The notes: generated by a model from the sequence alone, not told the origin. A stretch of DNA of 64,000 nt from Chloroflexota bacterium (GCA_023459215.1 JAEWVF010000071.1:1-64000); one strand, 5' to 3'. Positions 28,426-36,976 are shown, counted from the first letter of the stretch. Numbers and translations: made by a program.

Positions 28426-29082
28426 CTACGCAACGCTTTCTTCTGCCGGAGCGGGCGGATTGGCCAGTTCGGCGGCTTTGGCTTTGATTTCGGGGATGCG
28501 CCGCGGATCGATCAAATCGGGGCCAAGCATGGGGATCGGAACTTCGACGCTGTCCGGGCCTTTTTTGTACCAGCGCACCTGACTGATCGACTGCTTGTCG
28601 ATTTTTTCCTGGAGCTTGATCAACCCGTAAACCAGCGCCTGGGGCGTGGGCGGGCAGCCCGGAACGTAAACATCCACTGGTAGATATTTATCGATGCCGG
28701 CGACGACGTTGTAGCCCTCTTTGAAAGGTCCACCGCCCGAAGCGCAAGCGCCCATTGAGACAACATATTTCGGCTCGGCCATCTGGTTGTACAGGCGCAC
28801 GATGGCGGGCAGCATCTTCTTGGTTACAGTGCCGGCCACGAGCATGACATCGCATTGACGCGGGCTGGGGCGCATGACTTCCATGCCGAAACGGGCCAGG
28901 TCATAGCGTGAGGCTTGCGCGGCAATCATTTCGATGGCGCAGCAAGCCAGGCCGAACATCATCGGCCAGAGCGATGAACGCCGCCCGAAGTTGTAAATCT
29001 TATCGAGCGTCGTAATGGCGACAACATTTTGCAGTTCGTCTGGAATGTCATAGCCGGGTGAATTGAGTTCATTTGGGGTCAT
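28426..29082 (-). CDS. nuoB: NADH-quinone oxidoreductase subunit B
   Basis: A 218-residue subunit carrying cluster N2. The cluster motif starts with GLACCAIEM, and later ligands lie in MLVAGTVT-KK, MGACASGGG and YVPGCPPTPQAL. The start at 29082 is preceded by GAGGAG and gives a short N-terminus. A longer frame to 29211 would run inside iscX. The gene overlaps the end of iscX by 14 bases. Confidence 0.94.
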   Translation of the reverse strand: MTPNELNSPGYDIPDELQNVVAITTLDKIYNFGRRSSLWPMMFGLACCAIEMIAAQASRYDLARFGMEVMRPSPRQCDVMLVAGTVTKKMLPAIVRLYNQMAEPKYVVSMGACASGGGPFKEGYNVVAGIDKYLPVDVYVPGCPPTPQALVYGLIKLQEKIDKQSISQVRWYKKGPDSVEVPIPMLGPDLIDPRRIPEIKAKAAELANPPAPAEESVA

Positions 29083-29287
29083 TAAGCGTCTCCTCGAACC
29101 AATCTTGGTAGATGGCAGACAAAATATCATCGTTGGCCAGGGCTGGCTCATCCTCAAACCCTTCCAATTCCAGTGTCCAGCGGTAAATATCCCCAAGCGA
29201 AACGGTCTCAAAATCGACCTGTGGATATTTTGCTTTCAGCGCCAGGGCAATGGCAAAGGTGGATTCCCAGTTTAATGAATCAGCCAT
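29069..29287 (-). CDS. iscX: IscX-like iron-sulfur assembly protein
   Basis: A 72-residue acidic protein matching IscX/YfhJ along its length: LNWESTFAIALALKAKYP, then DFETVSLGDIYRWTLELEGF and the helix NDDILSAIYQDWFEE. IscX binds the IscS desulfurase and iron and tunes Fe-S assembly. It is the first gene of the nuo operon and overlaps nuoB, an association that fits Fe-S loading of these subunits. A TATAAT lies 12 bases before the ATG, so the leader is very short. Confidence 0.85.
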   Translation of the reverse strand: MADSLNWESTFAIALALKAKYPQVDFETVSLGDIYRWTLELEGFEDEPALANDDILSAIYQDWFEETLNDPK

Positions 29288-29376
29288 ACGATTGTGAAAA
29301 TTATATCTTTGGCTGTGGCTCAGGTCAACATAATTATGATAATATATATTTGCATAAATCGAGAAATGAGTAATTC
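29288..29376. promoter_or_regulatory. Divergent promoter region, iscX-nuo and SufR-like regulator
   Basis: An 89-base A/T-rich gap. The minus strand has TATAAT ending 12 bases before iscX. Near the centre lies ATAATTATGATAATATATATT with a short palindrome (ATAATTAT), a plausible operator and regulator promoter. Confidence 0.5.
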
Positions 29377-30006
29377 ATGACAAATGTCACCCTGCCGAAG
29401 ACGAACTCTCGCCAGAAAATACTGAACGCTTTGCGAAAACAGAACGCAGCCACGCCGGTTGAACTGGCCAAGGCCCTGCGTTTGTCGCCCGCCAATATGC
29501 GCCACCACCTGTCTCGTTTGCTGGCGGATGGGCTGGTTGAAGTCGGCGGGGTGCGCACGGAGGGTGCACGCGGCCGTCCGCACAAGGTTTATCGCCTGAG
29601 CCGCCTGGCCCTGGGTGATAACCTGCCGACTCTGGCCTCGGGATTGCTGGCTCAATTTGTGGATGCCTTGAACGGTGATGCGCAGTCAACCTCCCTGCGC
29701 CGCCTTGCGGAGCAGATTTCGCCCACCCAGCCGCTCGAGCGCAGCGCCCACATTACCAGACGCTTGGCTCAGACCATCGAAACGCTCAATCGGATGCATT
29801 ACCAGGCCCATTGGGAGGCGCATGCATCCGGGCCGCGCATCCTGCTGGGCCAATGTCCCTACGTCGCGATTATCGCATCCCACCCGGCCCTGTGCCTGTT
29901 GGACAAAGCCTTGCTCGAAATGCATCTTGCCCAGCCGGTCGAGCAGTTGACCAAACTGGAGCAGAATGAGCGCGGACTGCCGGTTTGCTTGTTTGCATCT
30001 CGTTAA
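29377..30006 (+). CDS. SufR-like winged-helix regulator with C-terminal Cys motif
   Basis: A 209-residue regulator. The N-terminal winged helix (about 10-75) contains ATPVELAKALRLSPANMRHHL and RGRPHKVYRLS. The C-terminal part holds Cys160, His169, Cys173 and Cys204, with Cys160-x12-Cys173 as in the SufR/COG2345 group that binds Fe-S. It is divergent from iscX-nuo with 89 bases between start codons. A role in Fe-S-responsive control of that operon is inferred. No strong ribosome binding site is seen. Confidence 0.78.
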   Translation: MTNVTLPKTNSRQKILNALRKQNAATPVELAKALRLSPANMRHHLSRLLADGLVEVGGVRTEGARGRPHKVYRLSRLALGDNLPTLASGLLAQFVDALNGDAQSTSLRRLAEQISPTQPLERSAHITRRLAQTIETLNRMHYQAHWEAHASGPRILLGQCPYVAIIASHPALCLLDKALLEMHLAQPVEQLTKLEQNERGLPVCLFASR

Positions 30007-30025
30007 ATATCCCCCAATGGTTGGA

Positions 30026-30053
30026 TTGAATATGAAGTTATTACGGCTAAAAT
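30026..30053 (+). promoter_or_regulatory. Candidate promoter of the lipoprotein gene
   Basis: TTGAAT (30026-30031), a 16-base spacer and TAAAAT (30048-30053) precede the lipoprotein gene. It is separated from that gene's AAGGAG site by about 20 bases. Confidence 0.45.
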
Positions 30054-30091
30054 AGTTTTTTATGTCAACCAACCCAAGGAGAAGTTTTGAT

Positions 30092-30580
30092 ATGAATCGC
30101 CTGAACCGAATTTTTCTTGCCCTTTCTGTCCTGGTGCTGGCCTCACTGGCTTGCCAGGCCCTGGCTGGAGGCAGCGAGTCTGCGCCCGAGCCTGCTGCCC
30201 CTGTAGAAGAATCCCAGCCAGTTGAAGAAGCCGAACCGACCGAAGCGGTTGAACAGCCCGCCGAAGCTGAAGCCGCCCCGGCTGCCGGACTTGGTTTTGA
30301 AACAGAATTTCCTGTTCCCGATGATGCCTCGAACGGTTTCGATCTCGGCGGCGGGATGATTTCCTTCCAGACCGGCTTGTCGATTGAAGACTCACTGGCT
30401 TTTTATCGCGATTCGTTTGCTGCCGAAGGTTATACCGAGCGCGAAATCAATACGGCGATAACGGATACCACCTTCAGCATCGTTTTTGACGGCCACGAAA
30501 GCGGTGAAGCCATTGTCGTGCAGGCGGTTGACTTGGGCAGCGGCCTGGTCAACATTACCATTCGTTTTGAAGATGTTTAA
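30092..30580 (+). CDS. Small lipoprotein of unknown function
   Basis: A 162-residue secreted protein with a lipoprotein signal ending LASLAC (about residues 19-24), a Glu/Pro/Ala-rich spacer (about 27-65) and a compact C-terminal domain with alternating strands (SIEDSLAFYRDSFAAEGYTE). That domain resembles the small stress- or envelope-associated domains seen in many Chloroflexota lipoproteins. No specific family is claimed. The start at 30092 follows AAGGAG. An upstream ATG at 30062 lacks one. Confidence 0.75.
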   Translation: MNRLNRIFLALSVLVLASLACQALAGGSESAPEPAAPVEESQPVEEAEPTEAVEQPAEAEAAPAAGLGFETEFPVPDDASNGFDLGGGMISFQTGLSIEDSLAFYRDSFAAEGYTEREINTAITDTTFSIVFDGHESGEAIVVQAVDLGSGLVNITIRFEDV

Positions 30581-30594
30581 TTTCCTCTGACCGG

Positions 30595-30635
30595 GAATCA
30601 AAAACGGGAGCCGCACAGGCTCCCGTTTTTGATTC
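30595..30635. terminator. Strong bidirectional terminator
   Basis: A perfect 18-bp stem (30595-30612 with 30618-30635) with a five-base loop and T-runs on both strands. It ends the lipoprotein gene and abuts the stop codon of the converging dCMP deaminase gene. Confidence 0.92.
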
Positions 30636-31061
30636 TCATTTCAGTTCGTGGGCCACGATTTCTACTTCTGCTTTTCTCAAAAAGTCGACTGCGTTTTCAT
30701 CCAGTCGGTAAGCCTGCCCATAAACGATGCGTGCGATGCCAGCGTTGATCAGCACTTTGGTGCAATTGATACATGGGAAATGGGTCACATAGCAGGTGGA
30801 ACCTTTGGTCGATACCCCATGCAGCGCAGCCTGGATGATGGCATTGGTTTCAGCATGGATGGTGCGCACGCAATGGCCATCGACCATCAGGTGGCCGGCC
30901 TCATCGCAGTGCTCCTGCCCGGCGGGCGAGCCGTTGAATCCGCTGGTCAGAATGCGCTTCTCGCGCACCAGCACGCAGCCGACAAAGGCCCGGTCACAGG
31001 TGGAGCGTTCGGAAACTGCGGAAGCGATTTTCATGAAATAGGAATCCCAATCGGGGCGCAT
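30636..31061 (-). CDS. dCMP deaminase family protein (ComEB-like)
   Basis: A 141-residue zinc deaminase. The catalytic motif is HAE (69-71), with PCINC (96-100) providing the Cys ligands. The GFNGSPAG block (41-48) and the Cys/His-rich segment HCDEAGHLMVDGHC match dCMP deaminases that make dUMP for dTMP synthesis. Substrate assignment is by family. Confidence 0.9.
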   Translation of the reverse strand: MRPDWDSYFMKIASAVSERSTCDRAFVGCVLVREKRILTSGFNGSPAGQEHCDEAGHLMVDGHCVRTIHAETNAIIQAALHGVSTKGSTCYVTHFPCINCTKVLINAGIARIVYGQAYRLDENAVDFLRKAEVEIVAHELK

Positions 31062-31080
31062 GGACGAATTCTCCTTGACC

Positions 31081-32010
31081 TTAAGATGCCCACCATTTTA
31101 ACACGCGCAGGGCGCGCAGGGTGTTCCAGCGGCTGGGCTGCCCGGTTTCTTCCATATGGAAGTAGACCAGTCCCGGCCAGGGGGTGTTGAGCGGCCAGGT
31201 TCCGTTTGCATTTTGTTTGGAGCGCAGCAGTTCGATGGCGTCATTCATGCGCTCGTCTTTTGGTGCCTTGATACTTTGAAAATAATCGAGTACGCGGATG
31301 AAATCGTAACGCCAGCGGGGTGGGAAGTGCATCAGGGTCATTTTATAGTCAACAACCTCGCCGCTGCGGTGCGATTTGTACAGGCGGTGTTGCAGCAGGA
31401 ACTCATAGGCTTTGGCGCGAGCCTCGATAACGGCGGACAGGTTTTCGGGGTGGCGCGCCGCGTACTCATCCAGCCCTTCGAGCACCGAAATGGTGGTGTG
31501 AAAGGAAGCATGAGTTGCGCCCTTGATGCGCTCACAGTTCCAGCCGCCGTCTGGCATTTGTTCGCGCAGTAGGAACTCGAAAACGCTGTGGATGCGCCCA
31601 TCGGGGTAGTGGAAGTAAGCCAGCAGGGCCAGGATCATGCCATTGATGCAGGTTTCACTGTGTTTGGCGCTGCGCCATAGGTTGATACCGCCATCGCGCT
31701 CCAGCCCGCGTGAGAAGAATTTTTCGCAGCCGCGCAGGGCCTGCGGATTTTCGGGCGGCAGGCCCAGTTGGCGCAGCAGGAGCAGGGTGTAGGTGGTGCT
31801 TTTCCACTTGGGCGAATAGAGGCCGCCGCCCCAGTTTCCTTCATCATCTTGCTTTGAGAGCAGGCGCGCACCCCAGCCTTCAGTTGCGATGCGGGCGCGT
31901 TCGGCCTGGAATTCCTGGGTGGGGGCGTTGGATAGGTCTCGAAGTACCTGCCAGCGAATCGCTGGATCGCCTTGCAAAAGCCATCGGATGGTTTCTGAGT
32001 GTATTTCCAT
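31081..32010 (-). CDS. Alpha/alpha-toroid protein (prenyltransferase/terpene-cyclase-like fold)
   Basis: A 309-residue protein with QW-like repeats: QDDEGNWGGGLYSPKW, QMPDGGWNCER and QNANGTWPLN. These are typical of the alpha/alpha barrel shared by squalene cyclases and prenyltransferase beta-subunits. No DxDD or prenyltransferase zinc triad is evident, so catalytic activity is doubtful. The start at 32010 follows TATAAT by six bases. A longer frame to 32106 is rejected. It is divergent from a KAS III-like gene. Confidence 0.7.
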   Translation of the reverse strand: MEIHSETIRWLLQGDPAIRWQVLRDLSNAPTQEFQAERARIATEGWGARLLSKQDDEGNWGGGLYSPKWKSTTYTLLLLRQLGLPPENPQALRGCEKFFSRGLERDGGINLWRSAKHSETCINGMILALLAYFHYPDGRIHSVFEFLLREQMPDGGWNCERIKGATHASFHTTISVLEGLDEYAARHPENLSAVIEARAKAYEFLLQHRLYKSHRSGEVVDYKMTLMHFPPRWRYDFIRVLDYFQSIKAPKDERMNDAIELLRSKQNANGTWPLNTPWPGLVYFHMEETGQPSRWNTLRALRVLKWWAS

Positions 32011-32016
32011 AACAAA

Positions 32017-32022
32017 ATTATA
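32017..32022 (-). promoter_or_regulatory. -10 box for a leaderless transcript
   Basis: TATAAT on the minus strand, then six bases, then the ATG of the toroid gene. No ribosome binding site lies between. Confidence 0.6.
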
Positions 32023-32123
32023 CCTGTCCTGGCTACAGAAAGCTGTTTTTGAGAACCGCCTTGCCGAGGACGGGGTTGTAACATCCAAATTTGTAATGAA
32101 TAGCAAGTTCTAAGGAGACAAAA

Positions 32124-33371
32124 ATGAGTGAAAATACCCAACCTGTTCTGCCCTCGTTTTACGAGCGGCCTAATGTTGAAAACGACATCCTGCCTGTTGC
32201 GCAAGGCGTCCAGATCGGTATCGAGCGTGTAGCCAATAGCGCCCTGGGTCTGGGTGGAGCCTATGGCGGCTGGGGCGACAATTATGACAACCAGACCCTG
32301 CCCGGTTTTGTGGGCAGCCGCCTGGGCGAAGAATTGCCTGAAACAGAAGTGATGAACCTCGGTGAATTGGGCTTCCACCACCGTATGCATGTCCCGAACT
32401 TGAGTGACACCGAACACCTCGGAGTGGAGTTGGAAGTCGGTGCGCGATTGATTCGCGCTGCTGCGGAAGCCAATGGCTGGCAGCCCAAAGATGTGGACGG
32501 TTTGCTGGTTGGTATGAGTGCGCCAGTTTCCGAAGATTATGTCGCCCAGATCGCCCGCCGGGCCGGGATGCGCGAGGACGCGCTCAAAGTCAGCGTTCAC
32601 AAGGCCTGCGATGGTTCGATGGGCGCGCTCAACCTGGCGTTGAACCCGCAATTGGCCATCCCTGGCGGGATGAATGTGGCCGAGGAACTGGCCGGGAAAA
32701 AGGTGCTCATCGGCGGCATCGAGGGTTTGAGCCGTTTTACCAGTCACGCCCGCGACAAGAATGCCCTGCAATTGTTTGGCAATGGCATGGGCTTGTTTGG
32801 CGTTGTGCCGGGCGAGAATATCAAACTCCTGGCGGGCAGGAGCCATGAAAATTATGATGATGAAGGCCTGTTGCAGGTGCGCATGTATTATCCGCACTCG
32901 AAAGAAATAGTCCCCGGTAAATCCCTGCTTGAAATCCAGCAGGAGGGTGGCAGCCACATCCGTGTGGCCGGGATGATGCACGAACCCCAGGATGGCCTGC
33001 CGATTGTCATGGCGGGCTTGATGGGCATGGTCAAACTCTTTGTGCGCAGCGGCGTTGAAGTGGTCAGCGATGTTCATCAACAGTACCAGGCTTTGATGGA
33101 AAAACTCGGCCAGTCGGGACGCTCGATCAATGTGGCGATTGCCCACCATGCCAACTACAAGATTAACCTGCTCAAAGCCAAACAACTGGTTAAAGAGGGC
33201 ATTAGCTTCCCGATGCCCTGGCTGCTGCATGATTTTGGCAACGTCAGCGCGGCCTCCTGCGCGATTGCCTTCCTGCGCCAGTTGAAAGAAATCAACCCCG
33301 GCGACCATGTCCTGTTCGATGGTTTTGGCGCGGGAACGTATTATGATGTTATGGCGGTTTCGATGGGCTAA
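32124..33371 (+). CDS. KAS III-like (FabH superfamily) condensing enzyme
   Basis: A 415-residue thiolase-fold protein. The catalytic triad is present: Cys162 in SVHKACDGSMGA, His342 in AHHANYKI and Asn373 in FGNVSAAS. It is about 80-90 residues longer than FabH, with an extended N-terminus (1-95) and an insert near 205-290. It presumably condenses an acyl thioester with malonyl-ACP or another nucleophile. The actual substrate is unknown. It has a good AAGGAG site and its own terminator, and no fatty-acid genes are adjacent. Confidence 0.85.
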   Translation: MSENTQPVLPSFYERPNVENDILPVAQGVQIGIERVANSALGLGGAYGGWGDNYDNQTLPGFVGSRLGEELPETEVMNLGELGFHHRMHVPNLSDTEHLGVELEVGARLIRAAAEANGWQPKDVDGLLVGMSAPVSEDYVAQIARRAGMREDALKVSVHKACDGSMGALNLALNPQLAIPGGMNVAEELAGKKVLIGGIEGLSRFTSHARDKNALQLFGNGMGLFGVVPGENIKLLAGRSHENYDDEGLLQVRMYYPHSKEIVPGKSLLEIQQEGGSHIRVAGMMHEPQDGLPIVMAGLMGMVKLFVRSGVEVVSDVHQQYQALMEKLGQSGRSINVAIAHHANYKINLLKAKQLVKEGISFPMPWLLHDFGNVSAASCAIAFLRQLKEINPGDHVLFDGFGAGTYYDVMAVSMG

Positions 33372-33400
33372 GCGCTTGCGCTTGTAGCTGTATGTGTTTG

Positions 33401-33434
33401 AACGCAGGGAAAACAAAGCTGTTTTCCCTGCGTT
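33401..33434 (+). terminator. Rho-independent terminator
   Basis: AACGCAGGGAAAAC (33401-33414) pairs perfectly with 33421-33434, followed by a T-rich tract. It closes the KAS III-like gene. Confidence 0.88.
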
Positions 33435-33458
33435 TTATTTTTCCTTTTCTGCGCATTT

Positions 33459-33478
33459 GCGGGCATACTTATGCCCGC
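33459..33478. promoter_or_regulatory. Candidate operator palindrome upstream of the LuxR-type regulator
   Basis: GCGGGCATA-CT-TATGCCCGC is a perfect 9-bp inverted repeat ending eight bases before the -10 box at 33487, so it would cover the -35 region. No T-run follows, which argues against a terminator. Confidence 0.5.
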
Positions 33479-33486
33479 GAACATAC

Positions 33487-33492
33487 TATAAT
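33487..33492 (+). promoter_or_regulatory. -10 box for a leaderless or very short-leader transcript
   Basis: TATAAT followed by CAGGAT and the ATG at 33499. The AGGA is too close to act as a normal ribosome binding site. Confidence 0.55.
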
Positions 33493-33498
33493 CAGGAT

Positions 33499-36186
33499 AT
33501 GTTGCCGCTCTTGCGCACCAAAACCACGCTGCCTCCTGCGCCTCCCCGTTCGGTGGAGCGCCCGCGCTTGTTGGAGCGGATGATGGCGGGAAGCCAGCGC
33601 GCCCTGACCGTTATCGCTGCCCCGGCGGGATTCGGCAAAACGACCCTGGCTGCCGCCTGGGCGCGGATGCGCGCCATGCCCGTTGCCTGGCTCTCGCTCC
33701 AACCTGCCGACCGGCCCCGTGAACGTTTGCTGGCCTACGTGGTCCAGGCGCTTCAGGCAATTAATCCCTACCTCGGGCAAACCAGCCTGGCGCTTTTGCA
33801 GGGCGGCTCCCCGGATGGCGCGTTGTATGCCCTGTTGAACGATCTGGCCGAAGTCCCGCGCGATTTTGCCCTGATTCTGGACGATTACCATAGCGTTGAA
33901 ACTCCCGAATCGAACGAGATTCTTAATTTCCTGCTTGAAAACCGGCCAACATCCTTCCATCTGATTTTGACCACCCGCACTGCGCCTGGGCTTAATCTTG
34001 TCCGCTTGCGCGCCCTCGACCAGTTGACCGAGATTACCGCGTCTGACTTGCGCTTTACTGTGCCTGAAGTGGGCGCTTTTGTCGAGACCAGCCTCGATTT
34101 GCGCCTGCCCGCAGAAGCCACTGCGCGGCTGAATGAGTCTACCGAAGGGTGGGCCGTGGGGCTGCAACTGGCGGCCCTGGCTCTGGCCCGCCAGCCGGAA
34201 GCCTGGCGGGCCCTGGCTGGGCAGGAGCATATCTTCGATTACCTGGCTGAAGAAGTTCTGCGCCGTGAATCGCCCGAAGTGCAGGAATTTCTCAAGGTTA
34301 CAGCCTTATTTGACCGTTTCTGTGCAGCTCAAATCGCTTTTATTCTGCAATCCACGAATTCGGGATTAGCGGTTGTTCCTCAGCCTGCCGTTTCCACGCC
34401 GGCCTCGGTGGGCGAACTCCTGGCCTATGTTGATCGCGCCAACTTGTTCCTTGCTCCTTTGGACGCCACCTGGTTCCGCTATCATGCCTTGTTTGCCGAT
34501 TTTCTGCGCAAGCAAACCACCCCCGAGCAGGTGGCTCCGTTCTACCAGGCTGCTTCCGAGTGGTTCGAGCAAAACGGCTTGCTCGATGACGCCATCCACT
34601 ATGCCACTCATGCCGCCGATTATGAACGCGCTGCCGACCTGCTCGAAATCCATTACCGCGACTTGATCCTGCGCGGCGAACAGGCTGCCATCGGTGAGTG
34701 GATCGCCTGCCTGCCGCCAGGTTTGCTCGAAGCTCATCCGCGCCTGTGGTTGGCCCAGGGCTGGGCCAGCATCATCGGGCTTGATTCTGGCCGTGCCCTT
34801 GAATGCGTTGCCCGGGCCGAGTCGCTGCTGCCGGCTGGTGAAGCGCACGATAACTTGCGTGGCGAGGCCAAAGCCTTGCGCATTTTGGGAAAAATTTTTG
34901 GCGGGCAGGTCGCCGCTGCCGATGAAATATCTGATGCCTTCATTCTCTTGTCAGAAAAAGACGATTTCCTGCACAGCCTGCTGCACTTCAACCTCGGATT
35001 GCATCATGTCATGGAAGGCCAGACCGCCCAGGCGGTGGATGCCTTTACCGAAACCCTGCGTTTGACAGCCAGTTTCAACCTGCCGCTGGTGCGGATTGTC
35101 GCCGGAGTGCAGCTTGGCGAAACCCGCCAGATGCGCGGGGCGTTGGGCCTGGCCGAACGTGGTTTCCAGCAGGTTATTAAATATGCTCGCGAAACGCTGG
35201 GCGAGCATACCTTCCTGCTTGGCATGCCCTACATCAGTTATGCTGAATTGTTGCGTGAGCAAAATCGTTTTGACGAGGCGCTGCGCTATGCTGAACAAGG
35301 TATTGCCTACTGCCACACCTGGCAGCCTGTCGCCAGCATGGATGGCCATATCACCCTCGCCCGCCTGTTCGCCGCCCAAAAACGCTGGGATGAAGCCCTG
35401 GTGCACCTCGAAAGCGCCATGAGCGAGGCCGAAACCAGCGTTTCGGTGCTCGACGATGCCTTTATCGCCATCCAACTGACCCGCCTGGCGCTCTCGCAGG
35501 GCGACTTGTCGCGCGCCGAACAACTCATCAGTGCCTATGAGTTGGATCAGGTCGGCGAAAAAGCCTACTACCATTTGTGGGAATGGACCCAACTGGTGCT
35601 TTTGCGCGCCAAAGTGGCCGGACTCGCCACCGACCCGGCGCCCGCCTTGCCGTTAATCGAGACTTTATCCACCCTGATTGTGGAAGCCGAACGCCGCGAG
35701 CGGGTCACCTCCGTGATCGAGGGCCTGATTCTGCGCTCTCACGCATTTCATGTCGCCTCGCGCCACTCCGACGCCGCTGAAAGTCTCTCCCATGCCCTGA
35801 CTCTCGGCGCCCAGGGCGGCTACCTGCGTATTTTTGCCGATGAGGGCCAATCCTTGTTGCACCTGCTCGAACAATACCGCGCCCAACTCCACGTTCCGCA
35901 CTCTTACCTCGAACAAATCGTTGGCATTATGCGCCGCGAAGCCCAATCCCCGCTTCCCCAGTCTCCCAACCTTCAACCTGGAACCTTCAACTTAAATCTC
36001 ACCCGCCGCGAACTCGACATCCTGACCCTGCTGGCCGCTGGCAAAAGCAACCAGGACATTGCCGCCGAGCGCGTGCTGACCGTCAACACCGTCAAAAAGC
36101 ATGTTGCCAACATTCTCTCCAAACTGGGCGTCGCCAACCGCACCCAGGCGGTCATGCTGGCGAGAAAACAGGGTTGGATTGAGTAG
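33499..36186 (+). CDS. Large ATP-binding LuxR-family regulator (LAL/MalT-like)
   Basis: An 895-residue STAND-type transcription factor. The Walker A loop is APAGFGKTT (41-49), and a Walker B-like FALILDDYH follows near 120. A winged-helix segment and a TPR-rich middle (about 330-780) sense the inducer. A C-terminal LuxR HTH is clear (LTRRELDILTLLAAGKSNQDIA, then VKKHVANILSKLGVANRTQAV). It is probably activated by ATP and a ligand in the cytoplasm. Target genes are unknown. The HEPN/MNT pair downstream has its own promoter-like sequence. Confidence 0.93.
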   Translation: MLPLLRTKTTLPPAPPRSVERPRLLERMMAGSQRALTVIAAPAGFGKTTLAAAWARMRAMPVAWLSLQPADRPRERLLAYVVQALQAINPYLGQTSLALLQGGSPDGALYALLNDLAEVPRDFALILDDYHSVETPESNEILNFLLENRPTSFHLILTTRTAPGLNLVRLRALDQLTEITASDLRFTVPEVGAFVETSLDLRLPAEATARLNESTEGWAVGLQLAALALARQPEAWRALAGQEHIFDYLAEEVLRRESPEVQEFLKVTALFDRFCAAQIAFILQSTNSGLAVVPQPAVSTPASVGELLAYVDRANLFLAPLDATWFRYHALFADFLRKQTTPEQVAPFYQAASEWFEQNGLLDDAIHYATHAADYERAADLLEIHYRDLILRGEQAAIGEWIACLPPGLLEAHPRLWLAQGWASIIGLDSGRALECVARAESLLPAGEAHDNLRGEAKALRILGKIFGGQVAAADEISDAFILLSEKDDFLHSLLHFNLGLHHVMEGQTAQAVDAFTETLRLTASFNLPLVRIVAGVQLGETRQMRGALGLAERGFQQVIKYARETLGEHTFLLGMPYISYAELLREQNRFDEALRYAEQGIAYCHTWQPVASMDGHITLARLFAAQKRWDEALVHLESAMSEAETSVSVLDDAFIAIQLTRLALSQGDLSRAEQLISAYELDQVGEKAYYHLWEWTQLVLLRAKVAGLATDPAPALPLIETLSTLIVEAERRERVTSVIEGLILRSHAFHVASRHSDAAESLSHALTLGAQGGYLRIFADEGQSLLHLLEQYRAQLHVPHSYLEQIVGIMRREAQSPLPQSPNLQPGTFNLNLTRRELDILTLLAAGKSNQDIAAERVLTVNTVKKHVANILSKLGVANRTQAVMLARKQGWIE

Positions 36187-36233
36187 CGTGCCTGGAGATG
36201 TTGTGATCGTACAAATCCCCCATCGTTTTGGGT

Positions 36234-36239
36234 TATACT
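36234..36239 (+). promoter_or_regulatory. -10 box for a leaderless HEPN/MNT transcript
   Basis: TATACT followed by six bases and the ATG at 36246. The second HEPN gene at 45137 has the same hexamer seven bases before its ATG. Confidence 0.55.
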
Positions 36240-36245
36240 TAAATT

Positions 36246-36644
36246 ATGACCGACATCAAAGATAACTACCGGTTATACATGGAACATGCCCATGAAATGC
36301 TTGAGGTTGCCAGGGAAAACGTCGGCAATGACCGTTATAGTTCGGCTTGCAACCGCGCCTATTATGGTTGTTTCTATGCTGCCAGCGCCCTGCTGTTTTC
36401 AAAAGGCTTATCGTTTGGCAAACATTCAGCGGTGATCGCTGCTTTTCGCCAGCACTTTATCAAAACCGGTGAATTTGATGTCAGGTGGAGCAAAACCTAC
36501 GAGTTGATTATGACCAGCCGTCAGATTGGCGATTATGAATTGAATTTAAGCATCGAAAAAGAACAAGCCGAACAAATGGTTTTGGAAGCTGGTAATTTTA
36601 TCCAGGAGGTGGAGGCATGGCTGATCAAGCACCACTTACTTTAA
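36246..36644 (+). CDS. HEPN-domain protein, first HEPN/MNT pair
   Basis: A 132-residue HEPN protein, all helical: RYSSACNRAYYGCFYAASALL, then SFGKHSAVIAAFRQHFIKTGEF and SRQIGDYEL. It overlaps the MNT nucleotidyltransferase gene by 28 bases. Such pairs are often toxin-antitoxin modules in which the nucleotidyltransferase modifies the HEPN protein. I see no Rx4-6H RNase motif, so this HEPN may not be a nuclease. Confidence 0.88.
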   Translation: MTDIKDNYRLYMEHAHEMLEVARENVGNDRYSSACNRAYYGCFYAASALLFSKGLSFGKHSAVIAAFRQHFIKTGEFDVRWSKTYELIMTSRQIGDYELNLSIEKEQAEQMVLEAGNFIQEVEAWLIKHHLL

Positions 36645-36976
36645 ACCTGGCAGTGAACGAAAAAACAGCTCTTGAAACGTTACTGACTCGTGTTCGGGAA
36701 CAATTTGGCGGCCAGGTTTTGCGCGCTGCCTTATTCGGCTCTAAAGCGCGTGGTGATGCGAATGCGGATTCGGACGTAGACCTGTTGCTGATTGTGACCG
36801 ATGACCGCTGGAAATTCCAGCAACCCTTGATTGAAATCGGCGCAGAAGTTGGCCTGGAATATGATGTTGTATTCGATTTACGGATCATTAGCGAACAGCG
36901 CTGGATATACCTGGAAAGCATACAGGCGGGGTTGTATCGAAACATCAAACGCGATTCCATTCCGCTGGCGGGATGA
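36617..36976 (+). CDS. MNT-type nucleotidyltransferase, first HEPN/MNT pair
   Basis: A 119-residue minimal nucleotidyltransferase of the DNA polymerase beta superfamily. The GSx10DxD signature is FGSKARGDANADSDVDLL (Gly41-Ser42, Asp53, Asp55), with a third acidic candidate in EYDVVFDL. It probably transfers AMP from ATP to its HEPN partner. It is encoded in a frame overlapping the HEPN gene. A strong terminator follows. Confidence 0.9.
   Translation: MADQAPLTLNLAVNEKTALETLLTRVREQFGGQVLRAALFGSKARGDANADSDVDLLLIVTDDRWKFQQPLIEIGAEVGLEYDVVFDLRIISEQRWIYLESIQAGLYRNIKRDSIPLAG

Noticed and set aside
31635..33416. Long minus-strand frame (593 codons) across the KAS III-like gene
   Set aside because: It covers the condensing enzyme, whose catalytic triad is intact on the plus strand, and part of the toroid gene. 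Its translation has no recognisable domain.
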